Shown: positions 22,317 to 36,200 of the stretch, one piece after another
Layout: every line of letters starts with the position of its first letter
How positions within the stretch are numbered: position 1 is the stretch's first letter
Origin: Linepithema humile
Lineage: Eukaryota > Arthropoda > Insecta > Hymenoptera > Formicidae
Reading direction: 5' to 3'
NCBI RefSeq assembly: GCF_040581485.1
Contig: NC_090130.1
Span: forward strand, 1,674,001 to 1,738,000
Length of the DNA: 64,000 bases
Notes under the pieces: generated by a model
Database searches by the model: none
Told to the model about the DNA's origin: nothing
Seen by the model: the letters and a program-made list of their open reading frames with translations, nothing else
Program-made: the position numbers and the translations under genes

Positions 22317-25300
22317 GTGAGTAAGCGTCCAGCTGGAAACCCCAAAAGGGATCAATCGAGACGCCGTTCTTTCGAGACTCGGCTCGCTCGCCCGCTCGCG
22401 TTCAACGATCAAGTTCTAACAAGTGCTTGATTTTCATACGCTTGATTAAAGGCTTTTCGATTAATTAAACCGAACGACGGCTATAACGCCAAGAGATTCT
22501 TGGCAAAGCTTTTAGCGGAGCGGTATGTGTTTTGTTTAGTGTACGTTTAACGGAAAAGAATTATAATTCAGAGTTGTAAACCGATTTTACATGAGATTTT
22601 AGAACAAGCTAAATATGGAATTTTAATAGTCGATCTTTTTACGTATATAATGATGTCAAGTTATCAATCACTTGAAAAGTGACGTATCGTAAAAGATAAT
22701 GTGATATAAGAAAATTGTGGTCACACGAGAATATTTTACTTTATTTTCCTTTGTACGTAAAGATAATAGTACATCTGCCGATAAACACAATTATCTCAAG
22801 CGATCATATTAAATTTGGAAGCCTCGTGTTTCAAAGCTTGTGGATGTCATGAGCCAATCGATGTCGAGACACTATAACGAAACAGAGGCATTTATCGGCA
22901 AATGAATTTCCCTGTAGTTGGGAGAATTAAGTGTAAACTGTGATTCATTATTTGCTTGTTAAATTTGACAATCAGGAAGCTTGTCCGATAAATCGTTAAG
23001 CGAGATAGCACTTAAAACAGGCGAATTTATCGGAAAATAGTTTAGATTGTGCGATAGAAAGTAATTGTTGCTTCATTAAGAACTTATTTTGTTTTTATTG
23101 TCCAAGCAACACGTTTGGACAATCGACGTGATTGGTGTGATGTAATTTTTGTCAAATACAGTCGAACAGTTAATCGAGTTTATTAAAGCACATTGATTGA
23201 GTATCGATTCTCGACTAATTAGCGTGGACAGTGTGTTTCAATTGGTCTTGAGATGACAAACCTACGTGCACGCGTACTCATTGCTTAGTGTACCGAACGT
23301 TATTATCGATTGAAATTTATTACGATCAGATATAATCATCAATATTCGATATTTTATAATGCACATAATTTTCTCTCATTTATCTTTGACATATAAATAC
23401 ACAAGTAAAAGCAATTTAATAGCAATTTGTATCGCAATTTGACTAAATAAACAAAATTATGCAAATATATTGCATGCTTTTCCGCAAACTTATGTAGATT
23501 CCTGTAAAAAATATATAGCAGTTTATACTGAATGCATAAATGTATTAACCACCTTTCAAAGTTCACTGTAAACTTATTATAAACATGATATAATCGACCA
23601 AAGTTTGCTCCGTTAAAAAGTTAATAGCGTCTACTTGTATCTTTAAACATGAGTATAAAATGTGAGATCGGGCTCGGAGACGCGCAATTGTTATCGTTAA
23701 AGGATTTCGCACCTGCCTGAAAATGAAGTTACGACAAACATCATCGAAGAAAAACCGGTGTGTAGCACGTTCAAGGAGCTCGCATGAGGGAGATCCCGAA
23801 CGTGTTTGCCTTGCTCGCGGAAGCAGAAAGCGAGGGTTAAGGAGGTGATGCTTTTTTCCTCTTTCTCCCTCGATTTCCTCGCTGTACCTATTCGTGGTAA
23901 TCGATACCCTATCGTTGAGACGTAACTCACCTTGCATATCCGATTGCTCGCAAGTAAAGATTAGGCTACTTTAATTTAAAATTGGCAAGGTGTTTTGACT
24001 AATTGTCATGGATTTAACGAATGGACTTTTTACCGTTTAAATTATATTATTAGTAACAAATATTTCCGAAATTTTCTACATTTAACATTTGCATATATTA
24101 AATGAGAGAAATTTTTATGAGAGAAGTTTAAAAATTACAATATTCAGCAATTATATAAAAAATGGGCAAATAAATAAACAAACTATATCAATATTTTGCG
24201 CAAGTATAATGAATAATTTTATTCACCGGTCGCGTTGTACCTCCGCTAAATACTTGAAAAAATTGAAATATGTTTTAGTTTGTAATTTGTAATATAATTT
24301 ATCTTTTATTTTACATATAATAATTATTATTTAACTACTATTATTTTGATGAAAATATAATTGCATGCAATAAACTGCGCAAATAATTATTAAAAATTTT
24401 TATATTATATATTTAATAAATACAAATCATTTAATATATGCAATATTAATTACATATTATATTTGTATGTTTGTAAGCAAATGTGTGCAGAAATAATTAA
24501 CAAATAATTGCATTTGCAGCTAAAGTATTGCACTTTGTTTCCATTATTTGTCAAGTATTGTAAAATTCGACGTTCTTTTGAATGTAACAGTCACTTATAA
24601 TAAAAGAAGTATAGATATATTGTATCTTTTTAAACTGTATTTGTGTGATATAATTTTAATTATATATTTTTTTATTTTATTGAATAACATATGTTTAAGT
24701 TAAAGTAGCTCATTACTTTTGTTATTAAAAATGAATATGTTGGCGTCAGATGAACATAAAGCGGCTATTTAAATTAAAATATTTAATGAACAATTATAAA
24801 ATAGCAAACACATATTAATTGTTTGTTTTTGCACATATTTAAATCTTCAAATGTACAACAATGTTATGATGACACACATACATTATTACATTATTGTAAT
24901 TACGATCAAATTTCTATATTTTATCTTCTGATTATTTTTTTTCCTCTTGTATTATTCTCCCACCGTATCACATTTGTTCGACTACGTTAAAGTAAGAAAA
25001 TAAAGGAAAAATAAAAAATACAAAGCTTTTGAACCGTTATCAGATTTCTTTCTTTTTCTTGTATTATATATCAGTGTTAAATTATCAATTGTTTCATGAT
25101 ATGTGTTGTATTCACTCCCTTTGTTACCTGAACGTTGTCATATTGAGCGAATCTAAATTGACAGAAAAAAAGCGCAAAAATAAGGGAAAAGGGGAAATCG
25201 AAAAAAAAAGAAAACGGAAATTTGACTGTATTGGAATGATGCCGGCAACACGACACGGGTCATTTCCGTCAACTCGATGTTATTTTTTTAATCGATACTT

Positions 25301-25500
25301 CGTATCGCGCTGTATCGCTGGAGTCATTCCAAGGTGATATCGATCTTCTGGGCGGCAAATTTTACATTACGATAAAATAGGAATAACAGGGATATGCGTC
25401 GTGTGAATAATTTACTGCGCGTCTGTTTATCCGTTGTTGCCACAAATTGGATACGCATTTGTCGACAATAGTACATGGCCTGTCTCTTGACATGTAATCA
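22317..25500. other. Candidate start of a long intron; no gene recognised
   Basis: AT-rich, with a moderately CpG-rich patch at 23640-23940. Short open frames only, none with protein-family features. Confidence 0.4.
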
Positions 25501-25534
25501 CCGCGAGATCTACAATCTTGCTAGAAACTCGAGA

Positions 25535-25569
25535 GTGTGTGTGTGTGTATGTGTGTGTGTGTGTGTGTG
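25535..25569. repeat. (GT)n microsatellite
   Basis: Thirty-five bases of GT repeat with one A interruption. Confidence 0.9.
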
Positions 25570-28500
25570 ATTTCTGCAGAACGGAGATATTTTAATTATT
25601 TAATAATTTTTAACGAACGATAGCTTTCATATGCTCTGCATGGCTTCTCCATTTTGATTTAGATCAATTAGCAGTTTTAAATTGTATGTTGTTATAAAGA
25701 GAAATATATAATATGCACTTTAAAAAGCGGGTATAAAATTTTAAACGGAAGTTAAAATGGACTTTTATCATCAGTAATTAACCAGACGTGGTTTTGCGAT
25801 CCTTAAAATATTAATATACATTTTAATCATAAAATAAACTGCAAATAAAAAATTTCGTTTTCCAAATCGGAAGCCATTTATATTTGAATTGGATTTTATT
25901 CATAGTCTTCGATCGATCTGTCAAAAACTTAATTTTTATTTGTCGCGTATTGCTCACTATATGATAGCAAAAATAATCGCGATCCAAGATTCGCTTTTTT
26001 TTTTTCATTATAAAACCGATATACTGCGTGTATATGTATATATACACAAATACATACACACAAAACCTACGCTTCATAAATTTGTATATCCCTTTTCTTT
26101 TTTAAGCGAAGGTTATGAAAGTATGACGCACTTAAGCTAAATCTTGACATTATGGCACATATTTGATTTAATGCGCACGAATGATTACGAACTATATTAA
26201 GAATCTATTTCCACACACATGTGACACATAGATGTGGCTATAGATCCAAAATTCTATTCAGTTTCTTTTTCCTCGCAAAGTCACTATCCAGATAAACCGG
26301 TATCTCGTTTCATCAAGTGAGCGTTGCAGGCAAAAAGTGGCGAGGATAAAAACGGCGTAATGAGCATGCGGGATTCCCGTTGTAATCAATTACCACGATT
26401 GTCGCAACGTCCCGCTTTATTTCCACACTTAAAAAGAATTCGTTATCGACGGCCTTGTGTTTCTCTGCGACAGCAGGGGGGAATCGATACGCATTTCTCG
26501 CTCATGTAATCGAATCGATGTTCTGCGAGTAAGTTCTCTTGTAACTCGGATTGAAAGAGTTAACGAGTTTTCTGTACGAGACCGCTATATCTCGAGTTCT
26601 CAATTCCATCGACGAACGTGAGACGCACCATTATCCCGATCCACGAGATTTATTTTGATATCTAAGTTGTAGAACGCGGCGCGCAATGATTATCGCGAGA
26701 AAGGGAGGCGGATGAGAGCGCACGCAGTTTCCGCGTCAAATACGCAGCGCAAAGTTGCGGCGCGAGTTTCTCTCGCGAAGACAGTTCGCGACTGCTGCCG
26801 TCGCGGTTAACTGTCTTTCATCATTACCAGTTTCCAAGGAGCGACGGCTTTCATACTCTGAGTAGTTTAGACTCCGCTCTAGTTTATACGAGTCTTGCTT
26901 TGCGAAATGACTGACATGACTTACATCTCGACATGCAGTTTTCAAGTCATTTTGCATTACAAAAATTTGTTCCAACGTTTAATTAATTTATACTAAATTA
27001 GTCAAATTATATCTAGTCAAATTATTATTCTTATATCAAACTGTTGAATACATTATTATTTTGCAAAAAGTGATAAAAATAACGAGCAGGATTTCCGATA
27101 CAGAATTTTAGAAAGAAAATTGAGATTATTTTTTTGTATCAAAGAATTCTTGAAGCTTTATTTTTTCTTCCCAGCCATCGAGCTGGTTGCGTCAATCTTG
27201 TGTATGTACAAGTTAATTGATACTTGCTTTTGTAGATGTTATCTGAGCACTGTTTGTCGTTGAATTGTGTTACAGCGAGAGATCTTTTGTCTTCGCGGAT
27301 GTGTAAGGACGCGTATTATTATTCTTCTAAACCTCAACCATTTGTTCGGAGTCAAGGAAATGTCTTTTCTCATCCTTTACACCTGCGGTGCGCCTGAGAT
27401 GATCGGTGTGTATATAACAAAATCCGCAGCTCAAAATCTTATCCTTCACAGCGTCGCAGTTACAAATCGCGACGTGGAGAAAATTTGTTTCTACATAACT
27501 ATCATTTGTGAGGGACTTCCTTGAAATAAACCAATGACATTTATTTTTTATCTACAGATATCTGTGATATCATCTGGCAATCTATTCGCATCTTGTTATT
27601 ACTTCATTTTCTTTTTTTTTTTCGAAATTTTCAATATTATTTTTACGATAACAATTAATCACCATGTTTCGCGATAGGCGACGTCACTGTTCTAATTAAG
27701 AAATTCAGTTAATTACCTCGCAGATCTCGCAGATCGATCCCTCCAAATGTGTGCGAGTTGCACTCGGCTGCAACTTCGTTGGCAACGTGCGCAGTTTGAC
27801 TAATGAAGTATTCGTACGAGGTACGAATCATAGATGGGGATAACCCCGATTTCGCTGTCGGGAACGTAATTTGAGATGTACACGTTACACGGAGATTATG
27901 GATCCCTCGCCTCCCAAAACCTATATACTTCAGTGTATGGAAATTTAATTATCCTTTGTTTACTGAAATGAGTAACGATGCAGTCGCGCGTATAGAGAGA
28001 TTTGCAATACTCGAAGATCGCAGAGGGATTTATTAAGAATAACGTATAATAAAACAACTGATTGCTATGACGATGTAATAGTGTGATAAGTGAGATGCAA
28101 AATGGCCGATCATTGGAGCGATTCATCGGTGAATAGTTTAGAATGGCCGATCATTAGAACGATACATTTAGAATAATAAAGATTGCTTGCCGGAGTTGCT
28201 AATGTATAGAACGTACGAGACTCGAATATCGGTTAGAAGCTCGGCTATCATGTATGCTGAAATAGTTGGCGAACTATTTCCCACCTTGACAGTTTCCGTG
28301 ACGTAGTTCGAACGCGGTTCAAACAGGGACGCCTAAATAGGGATAGTGACAAATGAGCGTTTGATCGGCCCCAAGATTCGTGACGTAACAGCTCTCCCTG
28401 TCTTTAATGATCGAGGATGAGCTCGGAATCGGGAACTTTAGCTGCACGAGCGGCGAATTGAAGTGAAAATTTTATCCGCCACCGACGATTGCGCGTATCG

Positions 28501-31500
28501 AGCGCTACGTAATTAATTTCGGGTTTGTAAATGCGCTGCGCATTTAATGTTTATTTGAACTAAATATACTAAAACTTATTAATATATTATTACGTGCACT
28601 CACGTAAAATGAGAATAATTCTCGGAAAATCCGCGCGCATGCAGATAATATAATTACAAACGTCCGATATGAGATAAAATGTTCTCATTTATTATGAAAA
28701 GTATTGCATAATTTAATTTGCATTTTAAAGCAATTTTTAAAGAATCCTAATGATGTTAATAGGAAATCACAACTGCATTTATTTATAAAAAGGAACGTAA
28801 TACTTAGATAATCGTTGAAAAATCGCTGTGAACAATTTTAGATCATTGTAATTTCTACTTATTTTAAAAGATATAAAATAATAAGATACTTTGTGTTATT
28901 ATTAAAATACTTTTGAAACTTGACACTTTCTGAAAAAAAAATTAATAATTTTGAAACATGATTTTGTTTATGAGCAAAATAAAATGTAGTATTTAAGAAG
29001 TAATCGTCGAAACAATGCGTGGAATGTTGTAGAGCATCATTGTTTCTATTCATCAACTCATTGCGGAGTTACAGAGCAAAAGCTTAAGTACTTATAATTA
29101 CTATTATAAATTGTTTTCGCTTTTAAACTTCTGGAAACAAGCGGCGCTAATGACGATGTCCTATATTGTTCATCTTCATCGCACGCTCGCACTAAAGTAT
29201 CCGGCTGATGATTTTCATCTAAAGAAGTCTATTTAGAGACCTCCCTCGTGCGCTCTGATTTTCCGAGTATTTATGCCAGCTTCCTTTTTTTGAACTTTCC
29301 GCTGGGGACATTGAGTATTATTATCCTCGCTTGCCATTCATATTTTGCAATGAAAGCCGGAAGGTATTTGCAGAAGAACTACCATTTGCATTGTTTATCG
29401 GTATTGTATCACATTATGAAATTATATATTTCTTTTGGATATTTTACGGATTAACTTCAATTTAAATAATTCAGTAAGTGTTCATTTTTTGTTCGATATA
29501 CATATATTTGATTAATCTAAAATAAAAAGTATTTTCTCTTCTTTTTCTCCGCATTCGGTATTGATATATTAAGAATAATTGTATGTATTTAAAACGAAAA
29601 ATAACCATGACAATATATTATTATTATTTACTGAGATTATTATAATACGTAGCACTTTGTCAATGTTTGACTATGCGCCGCATAGAAATCAGTTCTAAAT
29701 ATTTATGCATCACCCATGCGCCCTTGCATTATGCATGGACGTTGTATTTCTCATACATAAGCACATACACGCTGAGTGCACGAGTGGAAGCTTCGGAATG
29801 ACGAGACAGGAGGATGAGCCTATATTAGATAATTTTCATGTCAAACGTCTGCCTTGTATAACGTCAAAGTGCCATGCCATAGACCTGTCTTCTAAAGATA
29901 GGGTGAATATTGCGTCGTTAATAGTTGATTGAATAAAACATTATGCTTGTGTGCGCTTCCAAGTCTGGGATGTTATATCGAGTGACCTAGAAAACAGCGA
30001 TAGTATGATTGTTGTCTTGTCAACATAATAAAACGTGGCGTCTTTGTCAGAAGACACTTTCTCACTTCACGTGAGAATAGTTAAACTTTTGAATTGTGCG
30101 CTTAAATTGTATTTAAACCACAGATATATAGTTTTGACAACTCTTCGCAATTCTCTTGATCTTTCTATTTCTATTTCATTCATTCACTTGATTATTTATT
30201 CGCTGTATTGCTATATGCTAATGTTTTTCATTTCTTGCGGACCGAATATCCTTCTCTGTTAATAATTTTATAAATTGCGCAAGTTTCTTTGAAGAATTTT
30301 TCGTGCGTTGAAGATCGATTTAGAGTTGATAAATATTTGTTGGTCATAAATCGCGATCATAAGCAGCGTCTGTTCGTGACATGCACGAAAATAGGGACGA
30401 TAGTCCGCAAATTGCTTCTTCCACTTTAAATCGGCGGCACCATGCTGGTGGTTTGCCGTTGGTGGCGGTTGTTGTTATCGAATTGCCCCTACGATTTCGA
30501 TTTTATTTCGCGCCACGTTCTTTAGGGTGTTTTGACAGAAATTCGTTACGTTGTCGGGTAAAAGGAAAGCTTTGTTCGGTTAATCGCACGAGTGCTTCTT
30601 TATCTCAAATTGCTTCAATTACTCGCAAACAATGCTTGTCTTAATATAATACGCTTATTTGACTCACCTTGCTATTGTATACGTTTTTCCAACATACAGC
30701 TCTTTTTCTTCTAAATGTTTTCTTTCCTTTAACATTTTTTTCTCTGACGTTTTCCTGACGTTTTAATACATATAACGTGTTTAGCTGGAATTTGTATTTA
30801 TTCTTTTATCGCTGTGTGACGTTCAATTTCGAAAATGTTCTTGGTGCTTTGTATTCGTTAATTTTTACGATTGACCTATATCAATGCAAACAACGATGCA
30901 ATTTTTGCCGACAGTCAAACGACAAAGCGTGAATTTTATTCTACCCTTTGCACGCGGAATGTCACTCTTCCTCTTTCGTGATGTTTCCTCGTGAAAGGCC
31001 ATATTTGCATGACATAAATTTACGACTGCTTTAAAAGGATATCGCGAAGAGAGAGCGAACAAATACACGAACGTGGATAACTAGCGAGAGAGATGCTGTA
31101 AATCTTTGGATACGATTCCCTTTTCCCTTTGCGCGCTCTCTCTCTCTTCCTTTTCGTCTACATTTTCTACATTGCTTTGCATTCATTTCTTATATAGGTG
31201 TTCTTTTTTTATGAGCGGAGCGTGCATTTCCGGCTGGCGAGCACTCGAATCTCGTTCAAGTGGCTTGTCATTTGCATGGCGTTGCACTTGCCGTTCGTCG
31301 ACGCGCCACGACTTTTACCTCGTGAATAATAATTAAGGCGCTTGAACGTTTACGCGGTCTTATTTCCCGCATTCGTATTGTTGATCGCGATGAAATTATC
31401 GTAAATTACATTAATACCAGGTTTATTTATAACTTACACAAGATTGCAATTTATTTCACGCTATTGTTATCGTTAATTTATGATTTCCGATTAGCAAATT

Positions 31501-33190
31501 ATTTTTCACTCCCTGCACATGCTCTACTTTACAATACATAATTATATAATTTGCTCTTAATACGATTTTATTACTATTGAAATTTACGAATTGCAATTGT
31601 TACACAAATATTGATTACGATCACAGTTGTTGTAGTTTGCGTTTTATCATATTGATGCATCGTGCTTTAACTCATAAAGATTGGTAACTTGATTCTTGTA
31701 GAAAGCCAGCAATTTTTTTATGCGAATAAACTTGTCGTCTGCGAATAAAAATGAAACGTAATGAAATATATACATATAACGATGAAGTAAGTTTATCTTT
31801 TTAATGAAAATAGCCCCGAGCGTGCAACTGAAGAGGGTTGATTGGGGAAATTTGAACTGGCAGTCTAATGGACTGATATTATTAGCATATTTTTTCTACC
31901 ATTATGCGAAGAGATGTACGGTGCAAAAGGGATGTCGCATTCTTAATATATACATCTGAAATTCTAGCATATTATATAACAAATTTGTTTAAAAAAAAAA
32001 CAAATACGTTTGCGCTTGCGATATTGTTTTTAATACTCGAATAATTATTAACGTTAATTATTTTAATTAATTTCAAATTATTAGATTTTGTCCTCAAAAT
32101 CTTTGAAAAATCAATTGTTATCTCAAATTCAGTCAATCAATCAATCTTCCCAGGCTGTGCACAACGCTCTTGTTTAATCGACGATGCTAAGTCCATCCGG
32201 CAGCTCGACGCAGGTGTGCGTATGCACGAATGCATCGATACACCAATTGCACCTGTATATGCGGCGCCTATTTTTATATCTTCACCTACACGCACGACGG
32301 ATTTTTTTTTTTTTCGCGTGTCGGCCGAGTTAACGGGTGGCGCAGCGAGAAAGTGTATGTAATTGCGAGCATCGGAAAGCTTTTTAAAGCGAATAATGCG
32401 CATGCTAGAAACTATGCGAGCCCGGCTAATGGTACCGCATCGGCCGGTATTAAATCATGATATCGGGCTGCTCTATGATGCTGGATTATCGATGAAGTTT
32501 ACGGTGTACGCCATTGCTAAAAAGTGCAAGAAGCTATTATGCGAAAATTTTTTCGCAAGCACAGGAAGGTGCGCGAAATAAATTACAATTAAATTTACCT
32601 ATTTTCTCTGGCTTTGTTTATTTTAAATATAATATTATTAAAAAATTATATAATTATGAAATAATATTTCTTTGTTGAATGTAAGAGTAGTGAAAAATAG
32701 AAGCCAAATTTTGAATGTGAGCAAACCAGTAAAACACGCGGTTCATTTTGTCATCAAAGTAACAATTTCACGTACGCGCTAGAAAATATGCAATTCTAGC
32801 TCCCTTGCATAATCGTATTTATTTGTTAGAGTTTGTCGTTGTTTGCTGGAATGTAAAGCATTAGGTAAAGCGTTAATCCACGCATTTTGAACAATATGCT
32901 TTTCGCACATAACGTGTCCACCGCGCTCGCGTCGTTAGCGAACTGCTTAGAACACGCCGGAACTACACCATCCGCCGCAGTTCGCGGGCAATTTCATTTC
33001 CAGTCGTGGAAAATTTATGCAAATCGTCGGGCGGAGTCGAGCGGGTATAATGAGTGCGCGCGGTATCATCCGATTTTGGATGGGGCGAGGAAGTGGAGTT
33101 ACCGAGTCTGAAGAGCGGCGAAGGTAGATTGCAACAGAAGTATCTCTCGTTACGACAGACGCCAATGAAAATGCTTCTCGAAGTTGAGAT
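25570..33190. other. Non-coding stretch
   Basis: AT-rich DNA with CpG-richer islands at about 26300-26900, 28190-28520, 32150-32460 and 32880-33180. It includes an imperfect direct repeat (28100-28175), a T run near 32302-32315 and short mixed A/T runs. One acceptor-led open frame (27276-27524) is noted as a weak exon candidate. No gene or RNA is recognised with confidence. Confidence 0.4.
28100..28175 (+). repeat. Imperfect tandem direct repeat, period 41 bp
   Basis: AATGGCCGATCATTGGAGCG at 28101 recurs as AATGGCCGATCATTAGAACG at 28142, and the similarity continues a few bases further. Two units only. Confidence 0.6.
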
Positions 33191-33192
33191 TG

Positions 33193-33215
33193 TAATAATA
33201 ATAATAATAATAATA
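33193..33215. repeat. (TAA)n microsatellite
   Basis: Seven to eight TAA units in a row. Confidence 0.9.
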
Positions 33216-36200
33216 GACGCATACGTAGTGTAATCTGATATCCCAAATCTTTGAAATGAAGAACGTCATCTCTTTAGCAGAGAAATGGATTATAATCAAT
33301 TTCAACTTGCTGGTTTTCCTTCTGTTTTGAACATAATTCACGCCTGAAAAGATTAAGCAAGTTGTCAGAGATATTTTGTAACACGATTTCGTTGAATCAA
33401 TTTTTATTGATTATTTTAGCTATCGTGCATTTTATGCAGGCAAGATTCTTGAAATTCTCCTTTTAACGCGCATTATTAGATTATTTAATATCTTTAATCT
33501 TTTTATTACATACCTAGATAACACGTACTTTTTTTTTCTTACTCCCGTATTTCACGCCGAAGTTTCATCGAAATTCGTGTCGAGAATAACCGCGTATGTT
33601 CTGCGGTCACCGAGATACCAATTTTATAGCTCGGCGCTTGTCGACAAAACTTGTAATTAACGCGCTATAATTAAACCGCTGTAACCAGAAAGCGGGCGAA
33701 AGAAATCTCCCTCCTTCCTGCCTTGGCGCGCACCAAACGCATCGGCAACAATTAATGTAATTTCTAAAAAAAAATTGCAAAAAAAAGAATGAATGAATTA
33801 TTTTCGAGAGGAGCAAAGTAGAAGTACAATTTTACGGTTTCATTTCCGCCTGGCAAAGGTCACAGTAACGGTGTTTTAAATTACTCAGAATTACCACTTC
33901 AATTTTGGAAAAAAAGCACTCCCAATTATATTTAGCGTTCGAAGTTTGTGTCGAATGTGTACTTTAAAGAAGAAAGAGCTCGCGAGCGCGTGCATTAGCA
34001 AATTGTGTTGTAATCAACATGTGGATGAGAGGATAAAGCGCTTTGTTATGTCGAGAGCGCAAATAATCCCTGTCGATACGAATTTTCAAACATTTTGAGA
34101 TGAGAATGCGATACAAAGCGCGATCAAAAAGCTGCCGTACAACGTATGACGAGATATTTATCGACTTTCGAGGTAGTTATTCACTGCGTAGCTTATCTCT
34201 TGTAAATACTGTATTATTTCAATAATTATTTTCGACTTTGTTTTACCATATGCGGAACCACAAATAATATAGTAAATATTTAATGACGTAGAAAACATTT
34301 TGCGGGATTATTGCACAGGTTCCGTTACGTGCATCACCAAAATACATCAGCGCGAGCTAAATCAGAATGTATCGATTCTTTAAACTTGCTTGAACGGTTT
34401 TTGATCCATTTTGTGCGTATTCTACATAATACTGTTATAGTTAATAGCAGTTTGATCGAATATTTAGAATTAAATGAAATTAAACAATTTTAAAATTTTT
34501 ATCCGTGCACAAGAGAATTTGAAAACATTGAAATAGACTTTTTATACAAAATAAAAAACTAACTTCGTAAGCGATATTTGATATTTAATTAATAAAACAT
34601 TTTTTAAAATAAATACTTCATATATTTTATTGTAGTTTGCTGTGGAATAAAAATTTGTTTTCTATAGGACGAGTACCTATTCTTAAAAGTCTCGGTGAGT
34701 TTTCTGGTTCTGTTAAACTCGAGGGCACGCATTTACCCCTTTTATCGCGGAATGCCCGAGAATGCAAAGCACTGGCGTCGTTTTCACCCTATTTTTCCCT
34801 CTTCACACTTTTTTTGCTAAAAAAAAAAAGAAAAAAAAAACACGGACTGGGTCACGCCGCACTTGTTCGCGGCCGGTAGGAAGTAGTTAAAGCCGTCCAC
34901 ACACAGGCATCTCGTGTGGCCGCGATCATCGCTAACGTCCAAGTTGAAGTACACAAAGATATCTCACAAAGGCAGCTTATTATTTCATTCAACTTTGTAA
35001 AAGCCTGTTAATGGAAGCGAAGTCAAACAATTTTTTCCTCTGCACTATTCATTTCTCAATAATTAATTAAAATTAATAAATAATACAAATAAAGATAGAG
35101 GAATTTAAAGTATTCTTGCAATGTGATTTCTCCATTTGTAAATGTAGAAAATAATTGTAACAATAAATTAAAGGAAATTTCGAGTGAAGAAATATCTTTA
35201 TTCAAAAACGTTTTTTTTTTTTTTTAATTCTAAAGAAGAAATTGCAAATATTGTATTATTTCTGGCCGCGCGTTTCGCCTTTTCATATTATTCGGCTCAC
35301 TTTATTTAATTATGCCAGCAAAGGAATAATATTGAGAGGTTATTCAGACGCCATTTCTTTCAAGCTACCCGTTCTTTCTCGTCTTTTCATGGCATCTGAT
35401 GAGCGGACCCTTTAAGCAATTATTTCTACGAGACACTGAGAGCTTAATGGCAAGACTCATTGTTATTCCTGCTACGAAGGATTCGAAGAGATCGGGAGAC
35501 TTTTCCGGAATTGGGGCATGCTTGTTCCAAGTTTTTATCCGGATTAAGTTTATTGTTATTATTTTTTTTTTTAGAGAAGCGTGGGGACAGGAGGAAATTG
35601 AGCAGTGTCGTCGCCGCGATGGCGACGATACTTGCGGCTGCACGTGACGGGCGGCTGATTAAATCGGAAATTTTTCTACGTTTTTTTTATATAGAAACCG
35701 TACGAAAGTGGGTCAGATAAGCAGTGATAGGTGTGGGATTATGTGGGATTCGAGGATCGATGTGATGGTTTCTATTAATCGAAAAAGATCCTCCGAATTT
35801 GTGTCGTGTGATCGGAGTAGGCTTGTGCTGCGAATAAAACTCTCTTCGCAGCAGAAAGACATTTCGTTTCGCGATCAATCATTTACGTGAAATTATCGCA
35901 ATCAGATTTTAATCATTGATGTGACAAATTTGCACGCGCCATTAGACGTATAGGAACATTTTAACATTATTACAACATATATGAATGTTTTTGCATTATT
36001 AAAACGGTTCTGTCACGGCAATACACGTATCAAATTGTATGACGTTTTCAATCTCGGTATATTCGGTTGACGAATTGGACGTTTGGTTTGTTAATAATTC
36101 CGACGAAGTCCAGATAAACAGTTATCCACTCGCATTTATAAAATATAAATCATATGAAATGTATAAAGTTTCCATTTATTGATATTAAATATGTATATGC

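Noticed and set aside
32847..32858. TGGAATGTAAAG, identical to the first 12 bases of miR-1 as I recall it
   Set aside because: The match ends there and no hairpin partner strand is seen nearby.
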